Source: Zygnema cylindricum
Taxonomy: Eukaryota > Streptophyta > Zygnematophyceae > Zygnematales > Zygnemataceae
Length of the DNA: 64,000 bases
NCBI GenBank assembly: GCA_037447655.1
Contig: JBBHKE010000572.1
Span: forward strand, 19,140-83,139
Direction: 5' to 3'
This document shows, in pieces, positions 22,295 to 33,406 of this stretch. Numbering within the stretch: the stretch's first letter is position 1; the number at the start of each line of letters is the position of its first letter. The notes under the pieces were generated by a model. That model was not told the origin of the DNA, ran no database searches, and saw only the letters and a program-made list of their open reading frames with translations. The translations under genes were made by a program, and so were the position numbers.

Positions 22295-25200
22295 CCTCTC
22301 CACCCACTCTCTCTCTCTCTCTCTCCCTCTCCCTCTCTCTCACACTCGTTCTCTCTCTCTTTCTCTCTCTCTCTCTTTCTTTCTCCTTCTCTTTCGCTCT
22401 CTCTCTCTTTCCTTCCCTCATTTTCCTTTCCGTCTCTCTTTTCCCATTCACTACCATCATTTTCTTTCATCACTCCTTTGTTCTCTCTCTTTTTGTCACT
22501 TTCTCCCTTCACTTTTTTACTTCGTGCATCCCTTACTAAATATCATCTTCTTACGTCCCTTACCCAATCTTTTCTCCCTCTTCCCCTTGCATTTTCCCCC
22601 TCTATCTCTCTACTCCCTATTCCCTACTGTAATCTCTCCTGCATCCAACTCTTCCTCTTCCCCTCTCTCTCTCTTCCTATTCTTTCCCCTCCCTCTCCCT
22701 CTTCCTGACACAACTCTTTCCTTTTACCATACTACTCGCTCACACCCACTTCTCTCCCTCTCTAACTCTGTCACCTCTTTCCCTGATTTTTCGCACCTTT
22801 AACCCTCTTCCCTCCCCTCCCCTATCCTTCGTCTTCACTGTTACCCCTTTTATTCCTTTCCTTTTCCATCATTTTTTTCCTTCCCTTTCCCTCCCATTCC
22901 CATTCCCTTCTCCCTCTCCACCTTCCCTTTCCCCAACTCCTCTTACCCTCCCTTCAACACCCCTGCCCCCTCTCCCCTTTGTCTCCCTTCTTCTCTTCCT
23001 TCCTTTTTTCTTTCTCCACTTCCCCTCCTGTTCTCTGCACTCACGCCTCCCTCTCGCTCTTCCTCCCCATGCAGGCATTCCTCTCTCTCTCCCCCACAAC
23101 CTTTCCCTCCCTCTTCCCCTCGACTCTACCTCTCCCTCCCTACCCTTCGTCTGTACTACCCCTCGTGGCGGTTGGGCCCGTCTCTCTCCTGCAGCCAACG
23201 AACGCTCGACTCCTCTCCGTCTCCGACTCGAAGAAAATTCCGATTCCGAATTTCCGCGCCCCTCGCATTTCGCTAATAACGTGAAATGGAATTTCGGCTT
23301 TTTCCCGCAAACTTGGGGAGATCCGGAGGAGTTTAATTCGTCGCTCGGAGGATTGCCGATGAACGGGTCTCCCATCGAAGTCGTGGAAATTGGCGCCAAA
23401 CGGGCGTCGACCGGGGAGGTTTATTTGGTGAAGGTGATTTGTGCATTCGCATTGGTCGAACCGGAAGCGATGGGAATGCCTGCAAGAGTTTCCTGGAAGG
23501 TGGTCGCAATAGACAAAGAAGACGAGATGGCGGCAAAGGTCGAGGATGTGAAGGAACTTTGCGAGTTTTGGCCGGGAGTTGTTGACGAGATCGGGAGATG
23601 GCTCATGGGATGTTTGTGGTCGGAGAACGGTGAGGGAAAGGGAGAGGAGAGAGAGAGGGAGAGGGATGGGGGAGAGGAAGAGGGAGAGAGAGGGATCGGG
23701 GAGAGGGATGGGCGAGAGAGAGAGGGAGGACAGCTCATAGGATGATTTTAGTAAGAGAATGGTAAGGGAGGAAGAGGAGAGAGAGAGGGAGAGGATAGAG
23801 AGCGGGAGAGAATGGGAGAGGGAGAGGATGGGAAGAGGGAAAGGATGTGGAGAGGAAGATGGAGGGGGAAGGGGAAGGGGAGGGGGAAGGGGAGGGAGAG
23901 GTGGGAAGGAGAGGAGGGAAGGAGAGGAGGGAAGGAGAGGTGGAAAGGAGAGTGGCTGATCGGGTGTTTGTATTTGGAGAATGGTGCGGGGAGAGTGAAT
24001 GGGAGGATGGCTCATGGGATGTTTGTATTTACAGATAAGGAAAGGTAATGGAGAGGGAGCGAGAGAGGGAGAGGGAGAAGGGGGAAGGGATAGTGGCTTC
24101 TGGGATGTTTGTGATCAAGGAATGCTGAGGGAGGAGGTGGAAGAGAAAGAAGAAGGGTGGGTCGAGGAATGTTCGTAAGGTGTTCTTTTGAATGGTAAGA
24201 GGGTGAGAGGGAGGGGAAGAGGTGGGTGTTTCATGGGAAGTTTGGGTTCGTCGAATCAGAGTGGAGGCAGGGATGAAGGGAGAGGGGGAGAGGGGGAGGG
24301 GGAGGGTGAGGGTGGCTTGTAGGATGTTTGTCGTTGGAGAATGGTAGGAGAGGGAGGTAGAGAGGTAGGAAGAGATGGAGGGGGAGGGATAGGGTGGCTC
24401 ATGGACTTTTATAGTCGGAGAACGGCGAGGGAAGGAGTTTGAAAGGGAGGAGGACTGGGCGAGGATGGATTGGCATATCCTGTTTGTGTTGAGGGACTGG
24501 AGGGGGAGAGGGTAACAAGAGGGAGAGGCAGAGGCGGGGTGGCCCATGAGCTGTTTGTGGTGAGGGATCGGTGAGGGAGGGAGATGGAGAGGGAGAGGGT
24601 TGAAGATAGGAGGGTGGGTTGGATCATTAAGAGAGATGGTGGCAATGGAGTAAATACTTTGTGTGAGAGAGTATGGAATAAAGGGAGAGAGATGAAAGAG
24701 AGAGTGGGAGGGTGAGGAAAATACGAGCAGAGGCAGAGGAGAGGTAGACAGAGGTGGAGAGAGTGACAGAGGGAGCGAGGGGAGTGGGGCACAACAAAAA
24801 ACAATAGTTTTTGTCATTTTGTGTTCCAGTGTATTGCTTTTTTGTCGATTTTAAGTGTTTTTTAATTACTTGTTTTTTTTCCGGGTTTAGTTGGTTTGCT
24901 CCAAAGTCTTTTGTCTTTTGAGGTTTTGAATTTGTCGTATAAGCCTCTAATTTTGATATACTTTTGGATTGAAATTTGTTTTGATCATAAAGAAATGTTT
25001 TTATTTGGAAAAAATCAATTAGTATTCTTTTGCAACAATTTACCAAGTTTCCAAATATCCATGCTTGTAAATAACTAGACTTCCCAAACCCAAAATCTAA
25101 ATATGAAATAATGGATACCCAAGCTTCTGAATTAATACCCAAATTCTCAAATCCCCAAGTTTATTTAACCCGACATCTCCAAACTGGCCCAAAAACACCC

Positions 25201-27721
25201 AGATATCCAGAAATTTCAAAACGCCTTTTTTCCCAAGTTCCCAAATCTCCAAACCTAAAATACTCTAAAAGGGATATCCAAATTTTTGTATACAGGTATC
25301 AATCATCCTCAATATTATCATTTGTTTGTTCATTGTCCATCCAAAACCGAATTAAGCTTGTTTTGGACAGAAACAAAATTTACAAAGAAATCACAGAAAG
25401 TCCTGTTTAACCTCTGTTTTAACATTCATTCAGTTATATTCTTATCATCTCCCCTCCTCCCTCTTTCCCTCCTTCTGGCCTTCCTCCTGCTAACCCCCCT
25501 CGCTCTCCTTATCCCTGAGTTAATTGATTGTCCAAATACACTGATTAAGTGTGCGATTTCCAACGTCCAAATTTCAGTTACCAACACTCAATAATCAATG
25601 TTATCTATTTTTTATTTGGATTTCCCAGGCAGAAAAGAATGCGCCCTTGGAAGGAATGGTCGGCCGGCCAATCGGGACGAAGCTCTGGCAGCAATAGTTT
25701 TGGCACATGACAGCTGGCAGCGGTACATTCAAGAAAATGGATTTGGAGGGGAAGGTCTTGGTATCACACCGAGTTCTTCGTCCTCTCCCTCGTTGACAGA
25801 TAGTCTTTTTTACGAAACTATGTGGGTCCGTTATACGAGAGGCCAATCAAATGACGCGATTCCGTTATCGGATTCTCGACAAGGATCAGATCAAATTTAT
25901 GATCGAGCGTGGGCCGTTGATCGAGCGTGTGCAGATTTCGATGAAGAAGAAGTTAAAGGGGAGAGACTGGGCGCAACAAGTAGGATGAGAGAGAGGGGGA
26001 ACGACCAAGGAGGTGGAGGGAGCGGAATGGTTTCTTCTGGTGGAAGAGGAACTGACAAAAAGGAAGGGGGTTGGAGAGATGGAAGGAGAGATGCAAGGAG
26101 AGATGCAAGGAGAGAGGGAAGTAGAGAAGGGATTAGAGAGCGAAGTAGAGAGGGAAGGAGGGAGGGAGGATTGGGGTTGGGCCTAGGATTCTTGGAAAAG
26201 AAGAGGGTTGAAGAAAACGGAAACGAAGAACAATCTCGTCGATTGAAATCGACAAATACGAAGGCTAAGTGGCTCAAAAAAACTTTTTCAAACCTGACTG
26301 GAATTGGTCTTCCCACACATGTGAGAGGAGCGAGACGAGTACAGTCTATGACAACAGTCCATGAGCACGATGGAACGCAAGAGGGTAAGGAGGGAGAGGG
26401 AGGAGAGACAGGGAGGGAGGGCACGAGTGGATTGAGAAAAGGGGAGACAAAGAGAGAGAGAGACGGGGACACGAAGAGAGAAAGAGATGGAGAGGTTGAA
26501 CACGAGAGAGACGGTAACGAGGAAAATTTTGGTCCAGGGACTCCAAAATCGCCAGTGGAAAGGAGACATCGATCGTCTCTCCTGCGTTGGAAAGAAGATT
26601 CAGGTTTACCTTCTGCTTATTTGAAAAAAAATGGAACAAAGTCCACATCAATCAATGGATTAACGTCCAATTGGCTCAAATCGCCAGCCGAAACAATTGG
26701 AGTGGTCGGAAAATGGGGAAGGAGATCCAAAGTTTCCGTTCAATTTTCTGAAGCTCCCAGATTAAGTCGACAAAATACAGGCGAAGGACCGAGATTGACC
26801 AGAATGGACACATCGCCATTGCCTGTAGCTCATCAATATGCAGCGAGGGATTTTGGGAGAGTATGGGAAGGTAGTGAGAATGAGGAGAGAGGCAAGGAAG
26901 AGGGAGGCGAAGCAGAGGGAAAGAAATGGCGTTTACCACCTTGTATGGAGGATATCATTCATAGATCAGATTACGGGGAAGAGGAAGGGATGAGAAGTGG
27001 AGAATTGAGAAGTCATCGATTTTCAATGTCGGGACCGTTGCTGGGAGAGAGAGGCTCCATGGATATGGGTCAAGAGAGGGAGAGAATGGTCGAGTCGTCA
27101 GTTTTTGATAACGCGAGTTATGCCAGAGGTGATGGAAATAGAGATGAGAGAGAGAGAAAGGAGAGGGAGAGAAATGAGAGAGAGAAAAGTGAGAGGGAGA
27201 GAAAGAAGAGAGAGAAAAGTGAGAGGGAGACAAATGAGAGAGAGAAAAGTGAGAGGGAGAAAAAAGAGAGCCAGAGAAATGAGAGTGAAAGCAACGAGGG
27301 AGATGAAAGAGAGAGGAATGAGAAAAGATTAGAGAAATGGGAAGCTCAAAAAGGTGGAAATGCGACATCGAGGTTCAAAGCTCTCCATGGGCTAAGTGTC
27401 GATACATCCAAAGTAGATGATGTCGAGGAAAATAGTGAAAATCCCATTTACAATGAATCTTCAAACAACGAGTATTTTCAGCACGTGGAACCAAGAGGTT
27501 ATCAAAATTTCGCACCTTCTCCAATGCAGTCTATCCGTGCTAATTTTCCGGTAAACGGAGGACACATGTGGTCTCCACAACAACCGAGAGCTTACATGTC
27601 TGTTAGAGGAACCGGGTTTACACCAAAAGGGTCACCCCGAGTTTCTCCGACAGAAACCATGGCAAATTTTCCGTGGGAGGAAGAGGGAAAGAAAGAACAG
27701 AGAAAAAATCAAATATCCTGA
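22042..27721 (+). CDS. pyrophosphatase-like pseudoenzyme with long disordered tail (3 exons)
   Basis: Proposed exons are 22042-22252, 23195-23629 and 25629-27721, giving 912 codons in one frame; ATG 22141 is an alternative start. Exon 1 has SLKYRMMFF and VSPWH, exon 2 KWNFGFFPQTW, VVEIG and SWKVVAI, and exon 3 opens with NGRPANRDEALAAIVLAHDSW. These line up with plastid soluble pyrophosphatase PPA6. The enzyme family hydrolyses PPi with Mg2+. Here the metal-binding DxDPxD signature is NGSPIE (residues 127-132), the second Asp pair is lost (E159, S170), the Tyr-Lys pair is CL, and the segment with the first catalytic Glu/Lys/Glu has no exon, so activity is very unlikely. From about residue 250 the tail is rich in Arg, Glu, Gly and Ser with 10-residue NEREKSERER-type repeats (27171-27270). 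Its role is unknown. The exon structure is inferred by eye. Confidence 0.75.
22253..23194 (+). other. intron 1 of the pyrophosphatase-like gene, almost entirely C/T
   Basis: The donor is CATG/GTACAG and the acceptor CTCTCTCCTGCAG. A (CT)n run starts about six bases after the donor, and the whole 942 bp is pyrimidine on the coding strand. I searched it for the exon that should encode the LGDGVFNF..EIP part of the enzyme and found nothing. Long frames here are low-complexity artefacts. Confidence 0.75.
23597..24640 (+). repeat. intron 2 array built from exon-2 end plus 5' splice site
   Basis: The sequence around the exon 2/intron 2 border (GGCTCATGGGATGTTTGTGG, then GGAGAACGGTGAGGGA) recurs as degenerate copies starting near 23731, 23950, 24007, 24089, 24157, 24229, 24313, 24393, 24463, 24540 and 24613. 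Spacing is mostly 55-130 bp with purine-rich GGGAGA filler. The copy at 24007 matches 21 bases exactly. Several copies keep a donor-like GGTGAGG, GGTAAGG or GGTAAGA; others have lost the GT. Confidence 0.85.
24650..25628 (+). other. distal part of intron 2, AT-rich
   Basis: After the purine array the intron becomes AT-rich. It ends in a standard acceptor (TTTGGATTTCCCAG at 25615-25628). No exon seen. Confidence 0.65.
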
Positions 27722-29266
27722 GAAATTGGTTTTGTGAGGTGCGTTTTGGAGCATCCGTACGTCTAATTTCTGGGAAGAACTTCCCTCTGTCTGTGCTAAA
27801 GTTTGAAGTAATAGAACTGCAAGTGTGTGCAGTGTTTGTTTGCAAAAGAGAGAGGGGGAGAGAAAGAGAGACTGACAGTGAGAGACCGCAAGAGAGAGTC
27901 TAGGCGTTGCAACCAAACAATATTGGTTTTAAGTTTTTTTTTTTTTAGGGTAGTAATATTGTTTGTTTGGAGGGCACTAGCATTTCTGTGTGAATGCTTT
28001 CACTTTTAAGTTAAGAAAAAGGGGGTAAGGTAGATAATCGGCGCATAGACAGGACACTGAACACGATGTGAGATATGTCCCATAGAACTTCAGATGACAT
28101 TTTTACAAACTTGTAGCAGCCATTTTTGGGGTATTGTGTAATAATCTATATGAGGGAACGCCTATTTGACGCATAAAGATCAGATGCTATCAAATATATA
28201 TAAGCATAGGAAAAATAGGAGACACTATCGTTCTAATTCTTCTCTTTGTAACATTTAGTTCCAAGAGCTAAATAACCAGAAAGGTTGTTCAGTTACTGAG
28301 AAATACTCCTTTTAGTCGAATATTGTTTCACAATGGTTTTGTCATGTCGAATGTAATTGCCTTGCTCTGGCTGTTCCCTTTTATTCATTCATGCGGTTGT
28401 ATGAATGTCTTTTATGGTTTGTAAATCACTGAAAAGGGAGAAATATTGAATAAGAAAATAAATAACTCAATAAGCTCAACACTTCCACGTAATGTTTACT
28501 TAACATAAAATCTAAAAATCTTATTTCTTCCAGCATAGACAATAGTTTCAAAAGCATTTGAATTTGTTAAGCTAAACTTGCTCGTTCAAGAATTTTACAG
28601 AACCTTAAGAATGAGTGATGGTAAGCGAAAGAAACGCACAAAGTAAAGGGCTCATAACAACGTCATAACGCTATAGTCAAAATAAGTTCGGTTATATCGA
28701 TGAACAATATTAGCCCACAACAACGTCAAATTGCAAGGATGCTAATTATTGGATGTCTATTAGTTTATTGCGCAGTTCATTCTTTTTGCAAGCTGTTGCC
28801 TTCGAATTTTTTTCGAGGGATAATTTGGACGATGGAAGCCGCTCAAAACAGTTTCAAGGGTGAAAAACTAAATTAAAAAATGAAAAAAGGACGTACTTTA
28901 TGATATTTTATGAATTCTGTGGATGTTGCATAGTATACCTTTCGTCATTGTATTGAGTTGTGTTAGCTATTTCACATTCTCATAACAAATTCACACTAAT
29001 GTTATGGCGTATCCGATGTGTTCCATACTAATCCATGGTTTTACTATAAGCGAATTTACCTTGGAAGCTGGCATGGAGTGGCAAAATAGAGCAGACAGTT
29101 TGAGATTTATGTTAATTATAAAATGAGGCACAGTGGTTGAAAGTCTGCTCGCCAGGAAAAAAAATGGAGAGAAAAGATACAACTCACAGTCTCACAGAAA
29201 ACAGAGAAGCTCAGCAAAACATAAGTATATTTTACTGAAGTTTCTCACTTACAAAATATCTCCTCA
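27722..29266. other. 3' flank of the pyrophosphatase-like gene, no gene seen
   Basis: The stop TGA is at 27719-27721. A GA-rich patch lies at 27843-27900, then AT-rich DNA. A polyadenylation signal may be among the AATAAA-like words near 28446-28470, but I cannot choose. No coding sequence recognised. Confidence 0.45.
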
Positions 29267-30078
29267 GGGTATTTTCGCATGTGCTAAAGTTACAGTTATT
29301 TTCTGTCGTTTTACTTCATAACTTAGAAAAAAACGAGAAAATCCGCAGCCGTACCAAAAAATAAAAATTACCACCGTAAAAGTTGCGTTACCTTGAAACT
29401 CTATACGTACAGTAGTTTGTCGTCTAGCGCGATTAAATTTGTCGTCTAGCGCATTTCGACCCACTTTCGCGTCGTTTCAGCACATGTTCAAACTTTACAT
29501 CAAATCACCTCGCGAGGTAATTTGAAATAAAGTCCAATAAGGTGAACGAATAGGCAGACGCTATCGCACGTGTCAGAAGTTTTCTACAATTTTTGCGCGC
29601 GGAGTACCAAAAAAAAAACACACTGCACGTTTCCAACCTGTGCGTAATGTTTTCCGTGCGCTGATTTCCGTACAAGGTCGTCTCTCTCAAACACACGTGT
29701 CTTCACACATACGGCGTAGGAAAAACATTGGGCACCTGTCGGCAAGTGGTAAAACGAAAAACGAAACCGCATTTCTGTGCGACAACGAAAGGTGAAATTA
29801 GGGTATCGACACGTCGACAATATGGCGTACGGACATTACGAAGTCACAAAAATTGTACAGCGTGCGGAGAGACGCCTCAAATTGAAGCCGAGTGGAAGTT
29901 TCGCCTCATTTTGTGTACCACTTAATCTGTCACATTGTTCCGTACACGTCTACGTAAGTCACTTTTTTAAGTAACAAGTTATTTGCGTTTACATCCGAAT
30001 GCTCTGAAGGTTGTACGGAGAATCTTCGCTAAAAGACAAAGTTACAAGACTAAGTTTCGGTTACATGCGAAAATACCC
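29267..30078. mobile_element. TIR element with GGGTATTTTCGCATGTG ends, first of two abutting copies
   Basis: It starts GGGTATTTTCGCATG and ends CATGCGAAAATACCC. Inside is the doubled word TTTGTCGTCTAGCGC and the near-palindrome CACCTCGCGAGGTA. It is non-coding. The right end touches the left end of the next copy with no base between. Confidence 0.8.
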
Positions 30079-31045
30079 GGGTACTTTCGCATGTGCTAAA
30101 GTTACAGTTATTTTCTGTCGTTTTCCTCTGTAACTTAGAAAAAAACGAGAAAATCTGCAGCCGTACCAAAAAAACGAAATTAATACCGTACAAGTTACGT
30201 TTATTTACAACTTTAAATGTACTGCAGTTTGTCGTCTAGCGCGAAGTAGTTTGTCGTCTAGCGCATTTCGACCCACTTTTGCGTCCTTCCAGCTCATCTT
30301 CAAACTATATTTCAAATCACCTCGCGAGGTGATTTGAAATATAGTTCCAGGATGCGAGCGAATAGGCGCATGCTGTTGCACGTGCCGGATGTTTGATACA
30401 ATTCTTGAGCGCGGAGTACCAAAAAAACAACCCACCGCACTTTTCCAGCTTGTGCGTCACTTTTTTCCGTGCGTTTTTTTCCGTACAGGGGCCGTGGAGG
30501 GGTTTCGACCAACGGACGCCATTTCGCAAAAGCGAAGTCCGTGAAAACGCCTCTCTCTCTCTCCCTCTCACACTAACGACTCTATTTCACAATTCTTGCA
30601 ATGAAAAATGGCAAGAAAAGTATCAAATGAAAGATCTATGAAAAACATTTCTTTTGGCTGTCTTTAGTTTATTTTGGTGGCAAGTAGAGTGAGAATGGAC
30701 GAAAAAACAAAATCGGGAAACTATGGCGGAATGTTTTAAAATTTATGACGTTGACGCTATCATAAGTACGCGTGACGTCAAAATGTCACAAACCCTAAAC
30801 ATCTACAATGTCACAAGTACAGTAGCTAGACGTCTACAACCGTCTCTACTTTGTAAACGTCATCAATTGTCGCGAGTTTTGTACGCGTCTACAATCGTCA
30901 CAAATTGCACTTACGTCTACATCCGTCACAATCTAAAGTTACGATTTCATTTTCTTTACATACGAATGCTCTGAAAGATGTACGGAGAATCTTCGCTAAA
31001 AAACAAAGTAACAAGACTAAGTTTCGGTTACATGCGAAAGTACCC
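30079..31045. mobile_element. TIR element, second abutting copy
   Basis: It starts GGGTACTTTCGCATG and ends CATGCGAAAGTACCC. It is in the same orientation as the first copy, with the same TAGCGC doublet and the palindrome at 30303-30346. The second half resembles the interior of the element at 4923-5859, so the two families are linked. Confidence 0.8.
30303..30346. repeat. 44-bp perfect palindrome
   Basis: The sequence is identical to its own reverse complement over 44 bases, centred on CACCTCGCGAGGTG. It can form a cruciform or hairpin with no loop. The related place in the first copy (about 29490-29535) has decayed by several bases. Confidence 0.9.
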
Positions 31046-31481
31046 TAACTCATAGTTGTCCCGTGCGCATAATACGCACGAAACGAACGCGCGAATACTA
31101 CGCACGATACGCATTTAACGATGAAAAAAATGTTATTAAATGCGTACCTGACTATGTAACCGTACATTTACGTACATTTGCGTACTATTTTGTACGTTAC
31201 TGTTTTTAACTTTTTGCGCTGTCCATTCGGCAAAGCAGCATGTCGACGCCAGAGAGCTACAGTATTTGTATTTACGGTACATTCTCGACTTCGTACCCCA
31301 ATGTCGTTTTGATTGCGTCGGTATTTTCTGAGTTTCGTTTCGCATTTTCGTCAAATTTCGTCCTTTTCTTTTTGTTTTTCCAGGTTTTCCCCCGTTTTTT
31401 CCATATGAGATCGTACAGCTTTTTAGTCATGCTGTCGTGCGTGCATTTGATTTTATGTTTCGTAGCTTTATTACCACACTA

Positions 31482-31697
31482 CACCGTGTATCGCAATTAG
31501 TGTTAATGTTTTTTTGTCGCTTAAAACATGTTATCTCCGTACACAAATGTCGGATTATGGATCTGACGATTGCGATTGAAAGGTAAGATTCTAAGCTTCC
31601 GATTGAAGGTCTCGAATTGAAAATTGGGCAAGTGTGTACGGAGAAAAGATGTTTTAAGTGGCGAAAAAATTATTAACACTAATAGCGATACACGGTC
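31482..31697. mobile_element. MITE type D, copy 2
   Basis: The left end is CACCGTGTATCGCAATTAG and the right end inverts to GACCGTGTATCGCTATTAG; TA on both sides. Inner arms TCTCCGTACACAAATGTCGG and its partner near 31625-31645 make a long hairpin. Confidence 0.75.
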
Positions 31698-31844
31698 TAG
31701 TTCATAATCCATGTATTATGTTAAATTACTTTTGTTATCAATTCGAAGCGTGACTCACTCAACACTAAGTGAACCCGATATACATTTCGGTTCGTCGAAG
31801 CGCCGATTCCACAGTATCCCTCAACACGTGTGTTGCTTGCTTGG

Positions 31845-32022
31845 CAGAGGCCGCAATCGGGTACCCGAATCTGGCCGTACCCGAAAAATATAAAATATTT
31901 TTGAATCACCCGACCGAATCCAACCGGCCCCCCAAAATTTGGCACCCGAATCCGTTACGGATCCGACGCGGCCGTCCAGGTACGAATCGGGTACGGACTC
32001 GGGTACCCGATTGCGACCTCTG
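31845..32022. mobile_element. hAT-like MITE with CAGAGGCCGCAATCGGGT ends, copy 2
   Basis: The ends CAGAGGCCGCAATCGGGT and, inverted, CAGAGGTCGCAATCGGGT are nearly perfect. The flanking 8-mers TTGCTTGG and TTGCTTTT agree at six places, as expected for an aged 8-bp duplication. Confidence 0.7.
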
Positions 32023-32541
32023 TTGCTTTTGTCACTTCTCATATCCGTCCCAGGAACAAGTCTGTAACGAACCTAGGCTGAATCTACTGTGCTATAGTCG
32101 TCAACTAACCAAAAGTAACAACAAAAAACGAGGAAGATAAATCGAAACTTCGTTTTTATTCTGGTGTCAAGAGGGTTTTGTAGACAAAGCCCTTTCCGTT
32201 ACACACTTGTGATTCATTTAGCTTGAATAGTTTCTCAATGTCCAATAATTCCCACTCGTCAACCATTCTCTGTCCTTTCCAACTGTGTTGCTCTATAATT
32301 GTGAGGCCATCCTCCCTTTCTCCCCCTTCCACTCAATACTTTATTCAAACCGTATTTGTACCACCAGGATGATATCCTTCTGGTTTCAAAAACTTATTGC
32401 AATTTAAACAGATAATAATAAAAAAAAAAGTGATCCACTTTCTTCCGAACAATCAATGAATAATATCAAAACCCTAACTGTTTAGTTATTCTCAAATGAC
32501 ATGCAACTATCTTGAAACACTGTAAATAATGATTATCTATC
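32023..32541. other. intergenic, no gene seen
   Basis: AT-rich DNA between the MITE and the last exon of the unrecognised minus-strand gene; it may hold that gene's 3' UTR. Confidence 0.4.
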
Positions 32542-33406
32542 TCACACAAACTTCTCCCATGTTCCAAAAACCCGGAGATGTACGTCCTGTACAGCATTTA
32601 AGGCTCCGCTTTTCTTGTCTTTGACCAGATTCAGCAAGTGTGTTGAATCCAGCCTTCCCATATTGACAGTCACTTGCAATGGTTCCTCAATAACCATCCT
32701 TACGACGTGTACTAGACTCTATGCACATATACACGTGCGTGTAAATTTTTGTTGTTGGCAGTACGGAGAGCTGTATTTTCCCCTTTCCTTGTTATTGCAC
32801 ATTGCATCATGCTGTTTGTTGCTTCACATGTCCATATGTGTTGTATTGTTGCCAAGTACCGATGCATTGCCTACCATGAAGAGGTTGGCAGAAAAGACTA
32901 TGGCTGCAAGAATGTCGCAATCAGCGACCTGTTCTCCCATTGCACCAATCCTAACTCCTACAGAGAAACGGGAGGAACGAGAAAGGACGTTGGAGAGTGT
33001 GGATGCATTTTTCTTCTTTCTGCTGTCCAAATAATTATCCAAATTGCTTCAGTGGTGAAAAGTGTGTCCACTTCGCTTCGTCAGTGTGCTTCTTTTTGCA
33101 CAGAATTTTTCTATGTGTTTTGTTGAGGTCTTCAATTCACACCCTTGGAGACACGCATGAAGCTTACTCACACCTGAATACTATGTTGTGTGATAAAAAG
33201 AATACATTCTCCATTAAGAGCATTTCAACAAGTCACCAATACGATACCTGGACAATGTTATACACATATTATAGACATTCACCGAATGCAGTAGCAAGGT
33301 TCATTGTGCTATCAGACAACTTGCTGTGGTGGTATTCGGAAATGCCAAGCTCATGCAACTTTGCAGCATTCAGTTTGAAATGATTGATGATGTCGCCATG
33401 TTTGAG
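32542..33406 (-). CDS. C-terminal exons of an unrecognised protein (3 in-phase exons)
   Basis: Three minus-strand exons join in one frame: 33406-33283 (AG before, donor GTGAAT), 32957-32875 (acceptor TTTCTCTGTAG, donor GTAGGC) and 32718-32542 (acceptor GCATAG, stop TGA). Together they give 127 residues with phases that fit at both joins. Recognisable blocks are LNAAKLHELGISEYHHSKL, GAMGEQVADCDILAAIVF, VVRMVIEEPLQVTVNMGRLD and LRVFGTWEKFV at the end. I do not recognise the family. Composition looks like a folded soluble domain. No upstream exon was found before the sedolisin 3' end at 33918, so this may be a truncated gene or one with an exon I missed. Confidence 0.5.

Noticed and set aside
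21397-22802. Several open frames of 75-185 codons on both strands
   Set aside because: They are Ser/Leu/Pro or Arg/Glu repeats produced by CT/GA low complexity. Only 22042-22252 has protein-like content matching a known family.
23140-24015. 291-codon minus-strand frame
   Set aside because: Antisense to exon 2 and to the GA-rich intron array; composition is low complexity and no domain is seen.
25897-27368. Minus-strand frames of 87-191 codons opposite the tail exon
   Set aside because: Shadows of the Arg/Glu-rich coding strand, rich in Ser, Pro and Leu with no motif.
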